From positions 1 through 47,611 of the forward strand of contig JAEEHC010000060.1 in the NCBI GenBank assembly GCA_016280635.1: 47,611 nucleotides of DNA. The letters are read 5' to 3'. Position 1 is the stretch's first letter; each line of letters opens with the position of its first letter. Under the pieces are notes generated by a model, which had not been told where the DNA came from, did not search any database, and saw only the letters and a list, made by a program, of their open reading frames with translations. The translations under genes were made by a program, and so were the position numbers. Source of the DNA: Erysipelotrichaceae bacterium (GTDB taxonomy: Bacteria > Bacillota_I > Bacilli_A > Erysipelotrichales > Erysipelotrichaceae). Shown here piece by piece: positions 23,858 to 32,627 of this stretch.

Positions 23858-23874
23858 TTTAGAGAGGTAGAGTT

Positions 23875-25113
23875 ATGAGTAAGGAAATGACATTTTTTGA
23901 AGAACTGCAGTGGCGTGGCCTGGTTCAGGACATCAGTTCCCCGGAGCTGATCGACAAACTCAATGAGGGCGGGCTGACCTTCTACATCGGCACGGACCCA
24001 ACCGCTGATTCGATGCATATCGGCCACTATTCCTCCTTCCTGATCTCCAAGCGGCTGGCCCAGCATGGCCATCACCCGATCCTTCTGGTCGGCGGGGCAA
24101 CCGGCATGATCGGCGACCCCAAACCGGACGCGGAAAGACCGATGATCACCAAGGAAGAAGTCGAGCATAACATTCAGGGTTTGAAGACCCAGGCTGAGAA
24201 GATCTTCGGCTTTGAAGTTGTCAACAACTGGGACTGGATCAAGGAGATCAACACCATCGATTTCCTGCGCGACTACGGCAAGTACTTCAACATCGGCTAC
24301 ATGCTGGCCAAGGACAAGGTCAGAAGCCGCATGGAGTCCGGCATCACCTTTGCGGAATTCAGCTACATGATCCTGCAGGCGCTGGACTTTGAGCATCTGT
24401 TCAGAACCCGTAACTGCACCCTGCAGGTAGCGGGCAGCGACCAGTGGGGCAACATCACCTCCGGCATCGAACTGATCAGAAGGAAACTGGACAAGACTGC
24501 CTACGGCATGGTCATGCCGCTGGTCACCGATTCCACCGGCAAGAAGTTCGGAAAGACTGAGGGCAATGCCCTGTGGCTGGACAAGAACAAGACCTCCAGT
24601 TACCAGATGTATCAGTACCTGATCAACCTGGAAGATTCCATGATCATCGACTACCTCAAGAAACTGACCTTCCTGACTCCCGATGAGATCATCGAGATCG
24701 AGAAGCAGCATAACGAAGCCCCGCACCTGCGCATCGCCCACAAGGCCCTGGCCAGGGACATCATCGTCGGTCTGCATGGCGAAGAAGAATATGAAAAGGC
24801 CGTCAAGATCTCCGAAGCTCTCTTCGGCGGTGATCTGAACGGTCTGAGTGCTGAGGACATCATGCAGTGCGCATCTCAGGTCCCCAATTTCCGGATCAAT
24901 GAGAATGAAAAGCTGATCGACATGCTGGTCAACAACCAGGTCTGTTCCAGCCGCCGGGAAGCCCGGGAAATGCTGGGATCCGGAGCCATCAGCCTGAACA
25001 ACAACCGGTATTCAGACGAGAATACCGAGATGACCAGAGAAATGGCCATTGACGGCAAAGTCATCATCATCCGTAAGGGCAAGAAGAAACAGTACATCGG
25101 TCTGTTTGACTGA
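23875..25113 (+). CDS. tyrS: tyrosyl-tRNA synthetase
   Basis: 412 residues, standard bacterial TyrRS. Class I signature HIGH is H48-H51 in DSMHIGHYSS, the KMSKS equivalent is KKFGKTEG near residue 223, and tyrosine-pocket segments YIGTDPTADS and AGSDQWGN are present. The C-terminal S4 RNA-binding domain (about 345-412) includes CSSRREAREMLGSGAISLNN. It charges tRNA-Tyr. Expression is expected to rise when uncharged tRNA-Tyr binds the T-box leader just upstream. The aminopeptidase gene follows 20 bases later and probably shares this control. Confidence 0.97.
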   Translation: MSKEMTFFEELQWRGLVQDISSPELIDKLNEGGLTFYIGTDPTADSMHIGHYSSFLISKRLAQHGHHPILLVGGATGMIGDPKPDAERPMITKEEVEHNIQGLKTQAEKIFGFEVVNNWDWIKEINTIDFLRDYGKYFNIGYMLAKDKVRSRMESGITFAEFSYMILQALDFEHLFRTRNCTLQVAGSDQWGNITSGIELIRRKLDKTAYGMVMPLVTDSTGKKFGKTEGNALWLDKNKTSSYQMYQYLINLEDSMIIDYLKKLTFLTPDEIIEIEKQHNEAPHLRIAHKALARDIIVGLHGEEEYEKAVKISEALFGGDLNGLSAEDIMQCASQVPNFRINENEKLIDMLVNNQVCSSRREAREMLGSGAISLNNNRYSDENTEMTREMAIDGKVIIIRKGKKKQYIGLFD

Positions 25114-25133
25114 TGAGGGAAAGGGGTAAATAA

Positions 25134-26465
25134 ATGAGCAGAAACATTACCGCTGATCAGCTCAAGAGCTGGTCCGCCTCCTACAACAATTCAACTGAAC
25201 GCCGCCTGGCCACCCTGGCCATGGCCAAGACTGATCTCAAGGACGTCTCCTATGACATCGCCAGCAGTTTCGACATGGACTTCAAGTTCTCCATCGACCT
25301 GCCGACCATGGCGGTCACCAGTCAGCAGGCTACCGGCCGCTGCTGGCTGTTCTCGGCTACCAACATCTTAAGAGAGCGGATCGCCGCTCAGCTTAACCTT
25401 GACAGCTTTGAACTTTCCCAGAGCTATCTGGCTTTCTGGGACAAGTTTGAAAGAGCCAACTTCATGCTGGAAAGGATCATCGATACTGCCGAGCGTTCAA
25501 CCGATGACCGGTTGGTTCAGTTCATCCTGACCACCGGCGTTCATGACGGTGGCCAGTGGGAGATGTTCGCCAACATCGTCAGAAAGTACGGCTTAATGCC
25601 GAAGGATGCCTTCAATGAGACCTTCCAGTCTTCCCACAGCCGTACCATGAACGCGACCCTGAACACCAACATGAAGGCCTGCGCCGTCAGACTGAGAAAG
25701 CTGGCCGCTGAAGGAAAGAGCAGAGAAGAACTTGAGGCTGTCAAGGCTGAGATGCTGGAGAAGGTCTACGGTTTCTTATGCAGCTGCTACAGCGAACCGC
25801 CTAAGACCTTTGACTTTGAATATGTCGACAAGGACAAGAAGTATCACGCCGAAAGAGGCCTGAGTGCCAAGAGCTTCTGCGAAAAGTACATCGGCGAATA
25901 TCTTGACGAAATGGTCAGCATCATCAACGCTCCGACCGCGGACAAGCCCTTCCACAAGACCTATACCATCGACTGCCTGGGCAATGTTGAAGGCGGCCGC
26001 CCGGTCGTCCATCTTAACCTGCCCATGGATGAGTTCAAGAAGGCCATCATCGATCAGCTGAAGGACGGCAAGATCGTCTGGTTCGGTTCCGATGTCGGCA
26101 AGGACGGCGAAAGAGAGAAGGGCATCTGGGATGATGGCAGCTATGACCTCTCCCTGATGAGCGGCCTGGACCTGGACATCAGCAAGGAAGACGGCCTGAA
26201 CTACTGGCACACCGCCATGAATCACGCCATGGTCATTACCGGCGTCAATCTGGTCGATGACCGGCCGACCCGCTGGAAGATTGAAAACAGCTGGGGCGAC
26301 AAGACCGGTTCCAAGGGCTACTACATCTGCTCGGACAGCTGGTTTGACAAGTATGTCTATCAGGCAGCTGTCGAACGCAAGTATCTGGGCGAACTGGCCG
26401 AGCTGGCTAAGCAACCGCCGGTTGTCCTGGAAGCCTGGGATCCGATGGGAACGCTTGCTGACTGA
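25134..26465 (+). CDS. pepC: aminopeptidase C (bleomycin hydrolase family C1B)
   Basis: 443 residues. Papain-fold cysteine peptidase with catalytic C70 in QQATGRCWLFSATN, H364 in MNHAMVITGV and N385 in IENSWGD. PepC forms hexameric barrels and removes N-terminal residues from peptides in the cytosol; the C-terminal tail (WDPMGTLAD) that would gate the active site is present. AAAGGGG precedes ATG 25134. Placement after tyrS under a T-box hints at coupling peptide turnover to amino-acid supply, an inference from position only. Confidence 0.96.
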   Translation: MSRNITADQLKSWSASYNNSTERRLATLAMAKTDLKDVSYDIASSFDMDFKFSIDLPTMAVTSQQATGRCWLFSATNILRERIAAQLNLDSFELSQSYLAFWDKFERANFMLERIIDTAERSTDDRLVQFILTTGVHDGGQWEMFANIVRKYGLMPKDAFNETFQSSHSRTMNATLNTNMKACAVRLRKLAAEGKSREELEAVKAEMLEKVYGFLCSCYSEPPKTFDFEYVDKDKKYHAERGLSAKSFCEKYIGEYLDEMVSIINAPTADKPFHKTYTIDCLGNVEGGRPVVHLNLPMDEFKKAIIDQLKDGKIVWFGSDVGKDGEREKGIWDDGSYDLSLMSGLDLDISKEDGLNYWHTAMNHAMVITGVNLVDDRPTRWKIENSWGDKTGSKGYYICSDSWFDKYVYQAAVERKYLGELAELAKQPPVVLEAWDPMGTLAD

Positions 26466-26481
26466 TATTGATTCGCAAAGT

Positions 26482-26509
26482 ACCGGCCGGGGAATAACCG
26501 GCCGGTTTT
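26482..26509 (+). terminator. terminator of the tyrS-pepC transcript
   Basis: ACCGGCCGG / CCGGCCGGT hairpin followed by TTTT. Confidence 0.88.
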
Positions 26510-26520
26510 CTGATGGCGCA

Positions 26521-26544
26521 AAAAAAGCCGGCCTGATGGCCGGC
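26521..26544 (-). terminator. terminator of the acyltransferase-like gene
   Basis: On the minus strand GCCGGCC-ATCA-GGCCGGC followed by TTTTTT, 27 bases after the stop at 26571. Confidence 0.9.
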
Positions 26545-26570
26545 CGGTGTTTGCGCAGATGATTAATGGA

Positions 26571-27455
26571 TTACTTTCCCAGACTGGCATAGACTTCGTC
26601 GGGCAGCTTCTCGCTAAGCGGCTGCTCCAGATAGGTCTCCGGTTGCTGCAAGAACAGCTGCAGCATCTTGATGCTCTTGGCAAAGTAGTAGCCGTCGGCA
26701 ATGCGCTCATCAACGGTGAAGCCGAATTCGACGCCGGGGCGGAATTCAACCTGGCCGTTTTCGAAGAACGGCAGGTCTCCGGCCTTGCCGACTACCAGGA
26801 ACATTGAAGTGGTTCCCCAGTTGGTCAGATGGTGGAAGCCGGAGGGCAGGCCGATGGAGCCAAGGTTGGCCAGTACGGCAGATGAATGGTAGATGTCGGA
26901 TTCAACCAGAGCGGGAATGACGACGCCCTTCTTTTCCAGCCAGGCGATGAAGGCGATGATCGGCCGGGAGATGAACTTGGGCAGCTTGTTGAAGGTGTCC
27001 ATGACACCGGTAGTCTCATCGACGTATTCCTTGCTCTTGAGCTTGATCAGCTGTCTCTTCAGTTCCTCGTGGACATCATCAATGTTCCATTCCGGCTTGG
27101 AGCGGACAAAGCACAGAACCTCACCGCCCTTGTCGCTGAATTCCTGCTTGACGGTAAAGGCGGCGCTGACATCGTTGCGCTTGTACATCCGCTTGTCGTG
27201 GATGAAGATGTTGAGCTTGCTGCGCAGATGAATGGTCTTCAGGGCAGCGGTAACGATGCACTGGTACATGTTGTACTTATAGTCCGGATTATTGGCGTTT
27301 TTCTTCTTTACGTATTCATTAAGGTTGGTCAGATCGATCTTGAAGGAAAAGAAGGTTTCGTTATCACATCTGTTGGGGAACATGAACGGCATGATGAAAT
27401 GCATCGAATCAACGTCCTTCAGGTACTTGGCATCAAATCTGTCTCTAAAACTCAT
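26571..27455 (-). CDS. 2-oxoacid dehydrogenase E2/CAT-like acyltransferase-fold protein
   Basis: 294 residues from ATG 27455, chosen for AAAGGAGAA upstream. The C-terminal half matches the catalytic domain fold of dihydrolipoyl acyltransferases and chloramphenicol acetyltransferase: SAVLANLGSIGLPSGFHHL, TSMFLVVGKAG, then DERIADGYYFAKSIKMLQLF. In active enzymes the equivalent motif is HRxxDG or HHxxxDG with a catalytic His; here it is E250-R-I-A-D-G, so the base is replaced by Glu. No lipoyl or E1-binding domain is present. Either it is catalytically inactive or uses another mechanism; binding or scaffold functions are possible. Monocistronic with its own promoter and terminator. Confidence 0.8.
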   Translation of the reverse strand: MSFRDRFDAKYLKDVDSMHFIMPFMFPNRCDNETFFSFKIDLTNLNEYVKKKNANNPDYKYNMYQCIVTAALKTIHLRSKLNIFIHDKRMYKRNDVSAAFTVKQEFSDKGGEVLCFVRSKPEWNIDDVHEELKRQLIKLKSKEYVDETTGVMDTFNKLPKFISRPIIAFIAWLEKKGVVIPALVESDIYHSSAVLANLGSIGLPSGFHHLTNWGTTSMFLVVGKAGDLPFFENGQVEFRPGVEFGFTVDERIADGYYFAKSIKMLQLFLQQPETYLEQPLSEKLPDEVYASLGK

Positions 27456-27484
27456 GGGTTTAATTCTCCTTTGTTTTCCTAACC

Positions 27485-27493
27485 ATTTTAGCA
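27485..27493 (-). promoter_or_regulatory. extended -10 of the acyltransferase-like gene
   Basis: On the minus strand TGTGCTAAAAT, 30 bases before the start, with TTGAAG 19 bases further upstream. Confidence 0.6.
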
Positions 27494-27525
27494 CATATTT
27501 GCCAATCGGCTTCAAGAAAAAGGAA

Positions 27526-27555
27526 GCCGGCCGGGTTTGTCAAAGCCGGGCCGGC
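27526..27555. repeat. GC-rich inverted repeat overlapping the gpsA -35 region
   Basis: GCCGGCC (27526-27532) and GGCCGGC (27549-27555) flank GGGTTTGTCAAAGCCG, itself partly self-complementary. On the minus strand TTCCTTTTTC follows, so it may be a terminator for readthrough antisense RNA or an operator. Confidence 0.55.
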
Positions 27556-27565
27556 ATACTAGAAT
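27537..27565 (+). promoter_or_regulatory. sigma-A promoter of the gpsA fusion gene
   Basis: TTGTCA, 17-base spacer, TAGAAT at 27560-27565. The -35 lies in the centre of a GC-rich inverted repeat. Confidence 0.6.
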
Positions 27566-27593
27566 ATAACTGAAAGAAAGCGGGAATGACTTA

Positions 27594-29006
27594 ATGAGTA
27601 AAATCGGAGTATTCGGCGCCGGCACCTGGGGCATTGCCCTGGCCAGAATGCTGGCAGGAAGTGACAATGAAGTAACGGTCTGGTCGGCCCATCAGGAAAC
27701 CGTTGACCGGCTGAAGCTGACCCGCCGGCAGAAGAATCTGCCTAATGTAGTGCTGCCGGAAAGCCTGGCCTATACAACGGACGCGGAAGAAACCTGTCGG
27801 GATAAGGATATCATTCTGGTCGTCGTTCCTTCGATCTATGTCCGGGAAACAACGCGGAAGCTGGCTCCCTTTGTAAACAAAAACCAGATCATCGTCGATG
27901 CGGCCAAGGGCATTGAAGCCGGTACGCTGATGACGATGTCAGAAATCATAAATCAGGAGATCGAAAGAGTTCACGGAACTTCCATCTGTCCGGTGGTAAC
28001 GTTGTCCGGTCCAACTCACGCGGAGGAAGTGGCGGCGGAATTGCCTTCCACCATTGTAGCGGCCAGCCAGGATGAGGCCAGCGCCAAACGGGTTCAGGAT
28101 ATCTTTACCAGCGAATACATGCGCGTCTATACCAACAGCGACATCAAGGGCGTGGAGATCTGCGGTTCCCTCAAGAATGTCATTGCCCTGGCTTCCGGCA
28201 TCTCCGCCGGCTTAGGCTATGGCGATAATGCCCGGGCTGCCCTGATCACCCGCGGCATGGTGGAGATTGAGCGGCTCGGCAGTAAACTTGGTTGTCATAA
28301 GGACACCTTCTACGGCTTGGCCGGTATCGGTGATTTGATCGTCACGGCTACCAGCCATCACAGCCGGAATAACCGCTGCGGTTATTACATCGGTCAGGGC
28401 TACAGCGTAGAGGATGCCATCAAGCAGGTCGGCATGGTCGTTGAGGGCATCAATACGATCTCTGCCGCCATCACGCTGTCGCAGAATCTGGCAGTTGACA
28501 TGCCGATTGTCCGGGGTGTGGACCAGATCGTCAATCACGGCGCCGATCCCAGTGAGATCGTCCGTAAGCTGATGAACCGTGATCGCAAGAGCGAACTGCC
28601 CAAACCGCTGTTTGACCTGAACTATGAAAGGATCGAGGCTCCCCGCTCCGCAACGCTGACTCCATCCAGCCGGGTAGTCATGGTTCAGGGCGACTTTGAT
28701 CTGCCGGACTTCCGCACCATCAATTTCCTGCGCCGCTCCCGCATGCTGGGTGATTACCTGCTGGCGGTACTCTACAGTGATGAGTACCAGGCTGTCTGCG
28801 GCCGGGAAAAGAGCGTGCTGAGCCTGCCGGAAAGAAGAGAACTGCTGCGCTCGATCGTCTATGTTGACGAGGTGGTCACGGTCAGCAGCCCGGAAGAGCT
28901 GAAGGAAATGATGAAACAGCATCATGTCAGCCTGCTGGCCATCCGTCAGGGAGAAAGAGAGGAAGCCGAGACCGACCGGGAAGTCGTTCATGTCCCGGCC
29001 AACTGA
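27594..29006 (+). CDS. gpsA: glycerol-3-phosphate dehydrogenase fused to a degenerate cytidylyltransferase-like domain
   Basis: 470 residues, about 135 longer than usual GpsA. Residues 1-340 are a complete NAD(P)-dependent sn-glycerol-3-phosphate dehydrogenase: GAGTWG (8-13), AAKGIE with K105, the catalytic lysine K194 in CGSLKNVIALA, and GLAGIGDLIVTATS. It makes the G3P backbone of phospholipids. Residues about 360-455 (VVMVQGDFDL, FLRRSRMLGDYLLAVLYSDE, ERRELLRSIVYVDEVV) follow the layout of glycerol-3-phosphate cytidylyltransferase (TagD), but the nucleotide-binding HxGH is replaced by D372-F-R-T. The added domain is thus probably not a functional transferase; it may sense a ligand or mediate assembly. 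The charged tail from 452 is probably disordered. Confidence 0.9.
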   Translation: MSKIGVFGAGTWGIALARMLAGSDNEVTVWSAHQETVDRLKLTRRQKNLPNVVLPESLAYTTDAEETCRDKDIILVVVPSIYVRETTRKLAPFVNKNQIIVDAAKGIEAGTLMTMSEIINQEIERVHGTSICPVVTLSGPTHAEEVAAELPSTIVAASQDEASAKRVQDIFTSEYMRVYTNSDIKGVEICGSLKNVIALASGISAGLGYGDNARAALITRGMVEIERLGSKLGCHKDTFYGLAGIGDLIVTATSHHSRNNRCGYYIGQGYSVEDAIKQVGMVVEGINTISAAITLSQNLAVDMPIVRGVDQIVNHGADPSEIVRKLMNRDRKSELPKPLFDLNYERIEAPRSATLTPSSRVVMVQGDFDLPDFRTINFLRRSRMLGDYLLAVLYSDEYQAVCGREKSVLSLPERRELLRSIVYVDEVVTVSSPEELKEMMKQHHVSLLAIRQGEREEAETDREVVHVPAN

Positions 29007-29028
29007 CAACACAGTATGACAAGAAAAA

Positions 29029-29066
29029 CAAGGGCGTTTCCCAATCCGTGGAAACGCCCTTGTTTC
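29029..29066 (+). terminator. terminator of the gpsA fusion gene
   Basis: Perfect 13-base arms CAAGGGCGTTTCC / GGAAACGCCCTTG with an 8-base loop, then TTTC. Confidence 0.85.
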
Positions 29067-29074
29067 GGGGAAAG

Positions 29075-29102
29075 TTGCCAACGGATAAATATGGCGTATA
29101 AT
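29075..29102 (+). promoter_or_regulatory. promoter of the YwaF-like gene
   Basis: TTGCCA, 16-base spacer, TATAAT at 29097-29102. Confidence 0.7.
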
Positions 29103-29143
29103 GAAGGACGGCGAGGGGCATCTCGTCGGAAGGGGTATGCTTA

Positions 29144-29953
29144 ATGGGGTGCGGTTTCTTTGATTACAAATATTTCATTGAAAACTATAACGGTGAAGAC
29201 TTTAACGGCATCATGCATGTCGTATACATACTCATCTGTCTGATTGGCATACCGATGCTGATCAGACACTACCGGCAGAAAGGCGATGAAGACATTACCA
29301 GGCTTATGCGCTTTTCCGCGGTCTTGTTGATCGTTGAGGAGATAACCAAGATAACCTGGGAGTCCTACTGGGACATCGTCAGCGGACATGGCTTTAACGC
29401 CGGCGGCATATTACCGCTGGAAACCTGTTCGCTGTTCATCTATTGCCTGGCGGCAGCCGGTTTTGGCAAGGGCAAAGTCAGAGAATGCGCCCTGGCCTGG
29501 ATGGCATCGATTGGAATATTAGGGGGAATGAGTTACATCGTCGTGACCAATGTGCTGAAATGGTATCCTTTCTTTACCTACGGTGCCTTCCATTCCATGA
29601 TCTTCCACTTCATGATGGTCTTCATCGGCCTGCTGATTCCCTTCAGCAACTACCACCTCTTCCGCAAGAAAGATATGCTGCAGGGTTATGTTCCTCAGCT
29701 GCTGCTGGCAGTAGTCGTGATTCCGCTGGATTACCTGATGGATTGGGACTACATGCTGCTGCATTATGCCGGCGGTGTTCCGTTAATTGAAAATCTGGCG
29801 GATAAGTTTACGGCGTTGGGAATGCCCTGGCTGACGACGCTGGTAATGCTGGTGGTCTACTTCCTGCTGGGCAGTCTGATCATCGCGATCAACATTCACT
29901 TCCAAAATAAGGCGATTGCCAGAGAAAACAAAGGGAGTCTTGATCTGGCCTGA
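29144..29953 (+). CDS. YwaF/TIGR02206 family membrane protein
   Basis: 269 residues with about six to seven transmembrane helices. Family landmarks are NGIMHVVYILICLIGIP near the N-terminus, EITKITWESYW, LPLETCSLFIYCLA and FHSMIFHFMMVFIGLL, the arrangement of the TIGR02206/YwaF group of Firmicute integral membrane proteins of unknown function. Conserved Glu, His and Trp inside helices suggest a ligand or ion role, unproven. AAGGGG precedes ATG 29144. It has its own promoter and ends at a bidirectional hairpin. Confidence 0.85.
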   Translation: MGCGFFDYKYFIENYNGEDFNGIMHVVYILICLIGIPMLIRHYRQKGDEDITRLMRFSAVLLIVEEITKITWESYWDIVSGHGFNAGGILPLETCSLFIYCLAAAGFGKGKVRECALAWMASIGILGGMSYIVVTNVLKWYPFFTYGAFHSMIFHFMMVFIGLLIPFSNYHLFRKKDMLQGYVPQLLLAVVVIPLDYLMDWDYMLLHYAGGVPLIENLADKFTALGMPWLTTLVMLVVYFLLGSLIIAINIHFQNKAIARENKGSLDLA

Positions 29954-29978
29954 GCATCAGAATAACCGATTCATTTGA

Positions 29979-30017
29979 AAATGCCATCCCGGCGCTGAAG
30001 CGATGAGATGGCATTAT
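29979..30017. terminator. bidirectional terminator between convergent genes
   Basis: AATGCCATC / GATGGCATT arms with an 18-base loop; TTATTTCTTTT follows on the plus strand and TTTTCAAAT on the minus strand. Confidence 0.65.
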
Positions 30018-30042
30018 TTCTTTTCGCTAACTCTGATTGAGC

Positions 30043-30606
30043 CTAGTATTCAACCTTAGGACCACGGATGCAGTACTTGTAGATCCAGTTTTTGAAGTCA
30101 TCGCTGCGGGTCTGCTGGTATTCCTTATAGTAAGTACGGAAGGCTTCACGGCGGTCCTTTCTGACGGTGATGATGCCGCAGCCGTTGTCAATCATGATCT
30201 TGTTGGCAAACATGATGGCTACCCGGACATCGCCGTCGGCAAACAGCCGCTTATCCAAAATGTAGAGCATCACATCGATGGCAATCTCGACATTGGCCTT
30301 GGCCGGCTGGTTGATCATGTCATGCAGCTCTTCGATTTGTTGCATGGTAAGGCCATTACGGATGTCATCATTAAGGCTGTCCATCAGGATGTCGTGGAGC
30401 TGAAGCATGCATTCATAGTCATTCTCCACTTCGTGTTCTTCCATGATGTACTCAAAAGCCCGGCGGAAATTGGCTTCTGCCGTTTCTCTCTGATCATCCT
30501 TCTCGTCATAGCGGGACAGAGCCAGGGCGTTGGCCACCAGTTCGTCAAGATGCTGGCGGACATACTTAACATTCATACTGCGGGACACCACGTACTTGTT
30601 TCTCAT
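30043..30606 (-). CDS. degenerate Fic-like protein
   Basis: 187 residues from ATG 30606 behind GAGGTAA. The helical plan of a Fic domain is visible: YECMLQLHDILMDSLNDDI is the helix before the core, and LYILDKRLFADGDVRVAIMF followed by ANKIMIDNGCGII takes the place of the active-site loop. Canonical Fic has HxFx(D/E)GNGRxxR; here it reads R120-L-F-A-D-G-D-V-R128, lacking the catalytic His, the Asn and the second Gly. AMP transfer is therefore unlikely, and a binding or regulatory remnant is more plausible. No antitoxin partner is adjacent. A TAAAAT -10 with TTTTCA 17 bases upstream precedes it. Confidence 0.7.
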   Translation of the reverse strand: MRNKYVVSRSMNVKYVRQHLDELVANALALSRYDEKDDQRETAEANFRRAFEYIMEEHEVENDYECMLQLHDILMDSLNDDIRNGLTMQQIEELHDMINQPAKANVEIAIDVMLYILDKRLFADGDVRVAIMFANKIMIDNGCGIITVRKDRREAFRTYYKEYQQTRSDDFKNWIYKYCIRGPKVEY

Positions 30607-30688
30607 TATGCTTACCTCACAGCCCTTCGGCCTTAAGAACACTTATATTTTACCGCATATTGTTTCTTGTGAAAACAATAATCGGCGT

Positions 30689-30709
30689 AAAAAAAAGCCC
30701 GGTCAGGGC
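30689..30709 (-). terminator. terminator of the 44-residue membrane peptide gene
   Basis: Minus strand GCCC-TGACC-GGGC followed by eight T, 50 bases after the stop at 30759. Confidence 0.85.
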
Positions 30710-30758
30710 GGTAAAAGGAAAAGCTAAAATGGCAAACACACGATCCGTCAGATGTGGA

Positions 30759-30893
30759 TCAGGCATCTTTCCTCATTTTCTGTTCGATGGTCTTTTGCAG
30801 GGCTTCCTCCTTCCGCCTTTTTGCCCGATAAGCTAAGAATATTGACGGCAGGGTTATGATAATAAAAAGCGTTATGTAAGTTTCCGGTTCCAT
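30759..30893 (-). CDS. small single-pass membrane protein (44 residues)
   Basis: AAAGGAGAAG directly before ATG 30893 fixes the start; longer upstream starts lack a site. One transmembrane helix (about residues 6-22, TYITLFIIITLPSIFLAY) followed by a basic, helical cytosolic tail (RAKRRKEEALQKTIEQKM). Too short for family recognition. A strong ribosome binding site and a downstream terminator make it likely real. Small amphipathic membrane peptides of this kind may bind larger membrane proteins or act in stress; nothing here decides. Confidence 0.65.
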   Translation of the reverse strand: MEPETYITLFIIITLPSIFLAYRAKRRKEEALQKTIEQKMRKDA

Positions 30894-30943
30894 GTCTTCT
30901 CCTTTCAAAAGAAAAGTATGTCTAATTCCATCATAGTTCAAAA

Positions 30944-30977
30944 GAAAAAAAAGAAAAGCCCTTGATTAAAGGCTTTT
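30944..30977 (-). terminator. terminator of tRNA-Pro
   Basis: Minus strand AAAAGCC-loop-GGGCTTTT followed by CTTTTTTTT, just after the tRNA. Confidence 0.85.
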
Positions 30978-30984
30978 GCTGACA

Positions 30985-31061
30985 TGGTCGGAATATCGGG
31001 ATTCGAACCCGAGACCTCTTGAACCCCATTCAAGCGCGCTACCAAACTGCGCTATATCCCG
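30985..31061 (-). tRNA. tRNA-Pro (anticodon GGG)
   Basis: Minus-strand cloverleaf: acceptor CGGGATA with TATTCCG, D arm GCGCAGTTTGGTAGCGC, anticodon stem CTTGA/TCAAG with loop ATGGGGT (positions 34-36 GGG), T arm CGGGTTCGAATCCCG, discriminator A and encoded CCA. It decodes CCC and CCU. Extended -10 TGCTAGAAT upstream, terminator downstream. Confidence 0.95.
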
Positions 31062-31074
31062 CTGTTGCCTTTTT

Positions 31075-31083
31075 ATTCTAGCA
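31075..31083 (-). promoter_or_regulatory. extended -10 of tRNA-Pro
   Basis: Minus strand GTGCTAGAAT about 14 bases before the mature 5' end. Confidence 0.6.
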
Positions 31084-31128
31084 CGAATCCGGCTGAAGAG
31101 ATACCTTTTTTGCAATATTCTTAAATAA

Positions 31129-31152
31129 ACGCCCGGGAAATTTCCCGGGCGT
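31129..31152 (-). terminator. terminator of eno
   Basis: Self-complementary ACGCCCGGGAAA/TTTCCCGGGCGT; on the minus strand TTATTT follows. Confidence 0.8.
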
Positions 31153-31179
31153 CATTTCATAAGTCGAATTGTGCCTGAA

Positions 31180-32571
<1,392 letters not shown>

Positions 32572-32580
32572 TCAAACCGC

Positions 32581-32609
32581 AAAAAACGGAAGGAATCTTG
32601 TTCCTTCCG
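32581..32609 (-). terminator. terminator of the TIM-barrel protein gene
   Basis: Minus strand CGGAAGGAA-CAAGA-TTCCTTCCG followed by TTTTTT, 19 bases after the stop. Confidence 0.92.
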
Positions 32610-32627
32610 CAGTGCTGGGATTTTTCC

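Noticed and set aside
23806-24777. 323-codon minus-strand frame opposite tyrS
   Set aside because: Lies antisense to a clearly functional gene; its hydrophobic/acidic, Asp-Val-Leu-rich composition is the usual mirror of GC-biased codons.
25776-26414. 212-codon minus-strand frame opposite pepC
   Set aside because: Antisense to an intact catalytic domain; no start signals.
28212-29081. 289-codon minus-strand frame opposite the gpsA fusion
   Set aside because: Antisense shadow with no ribosome binding site and no family resemblance.
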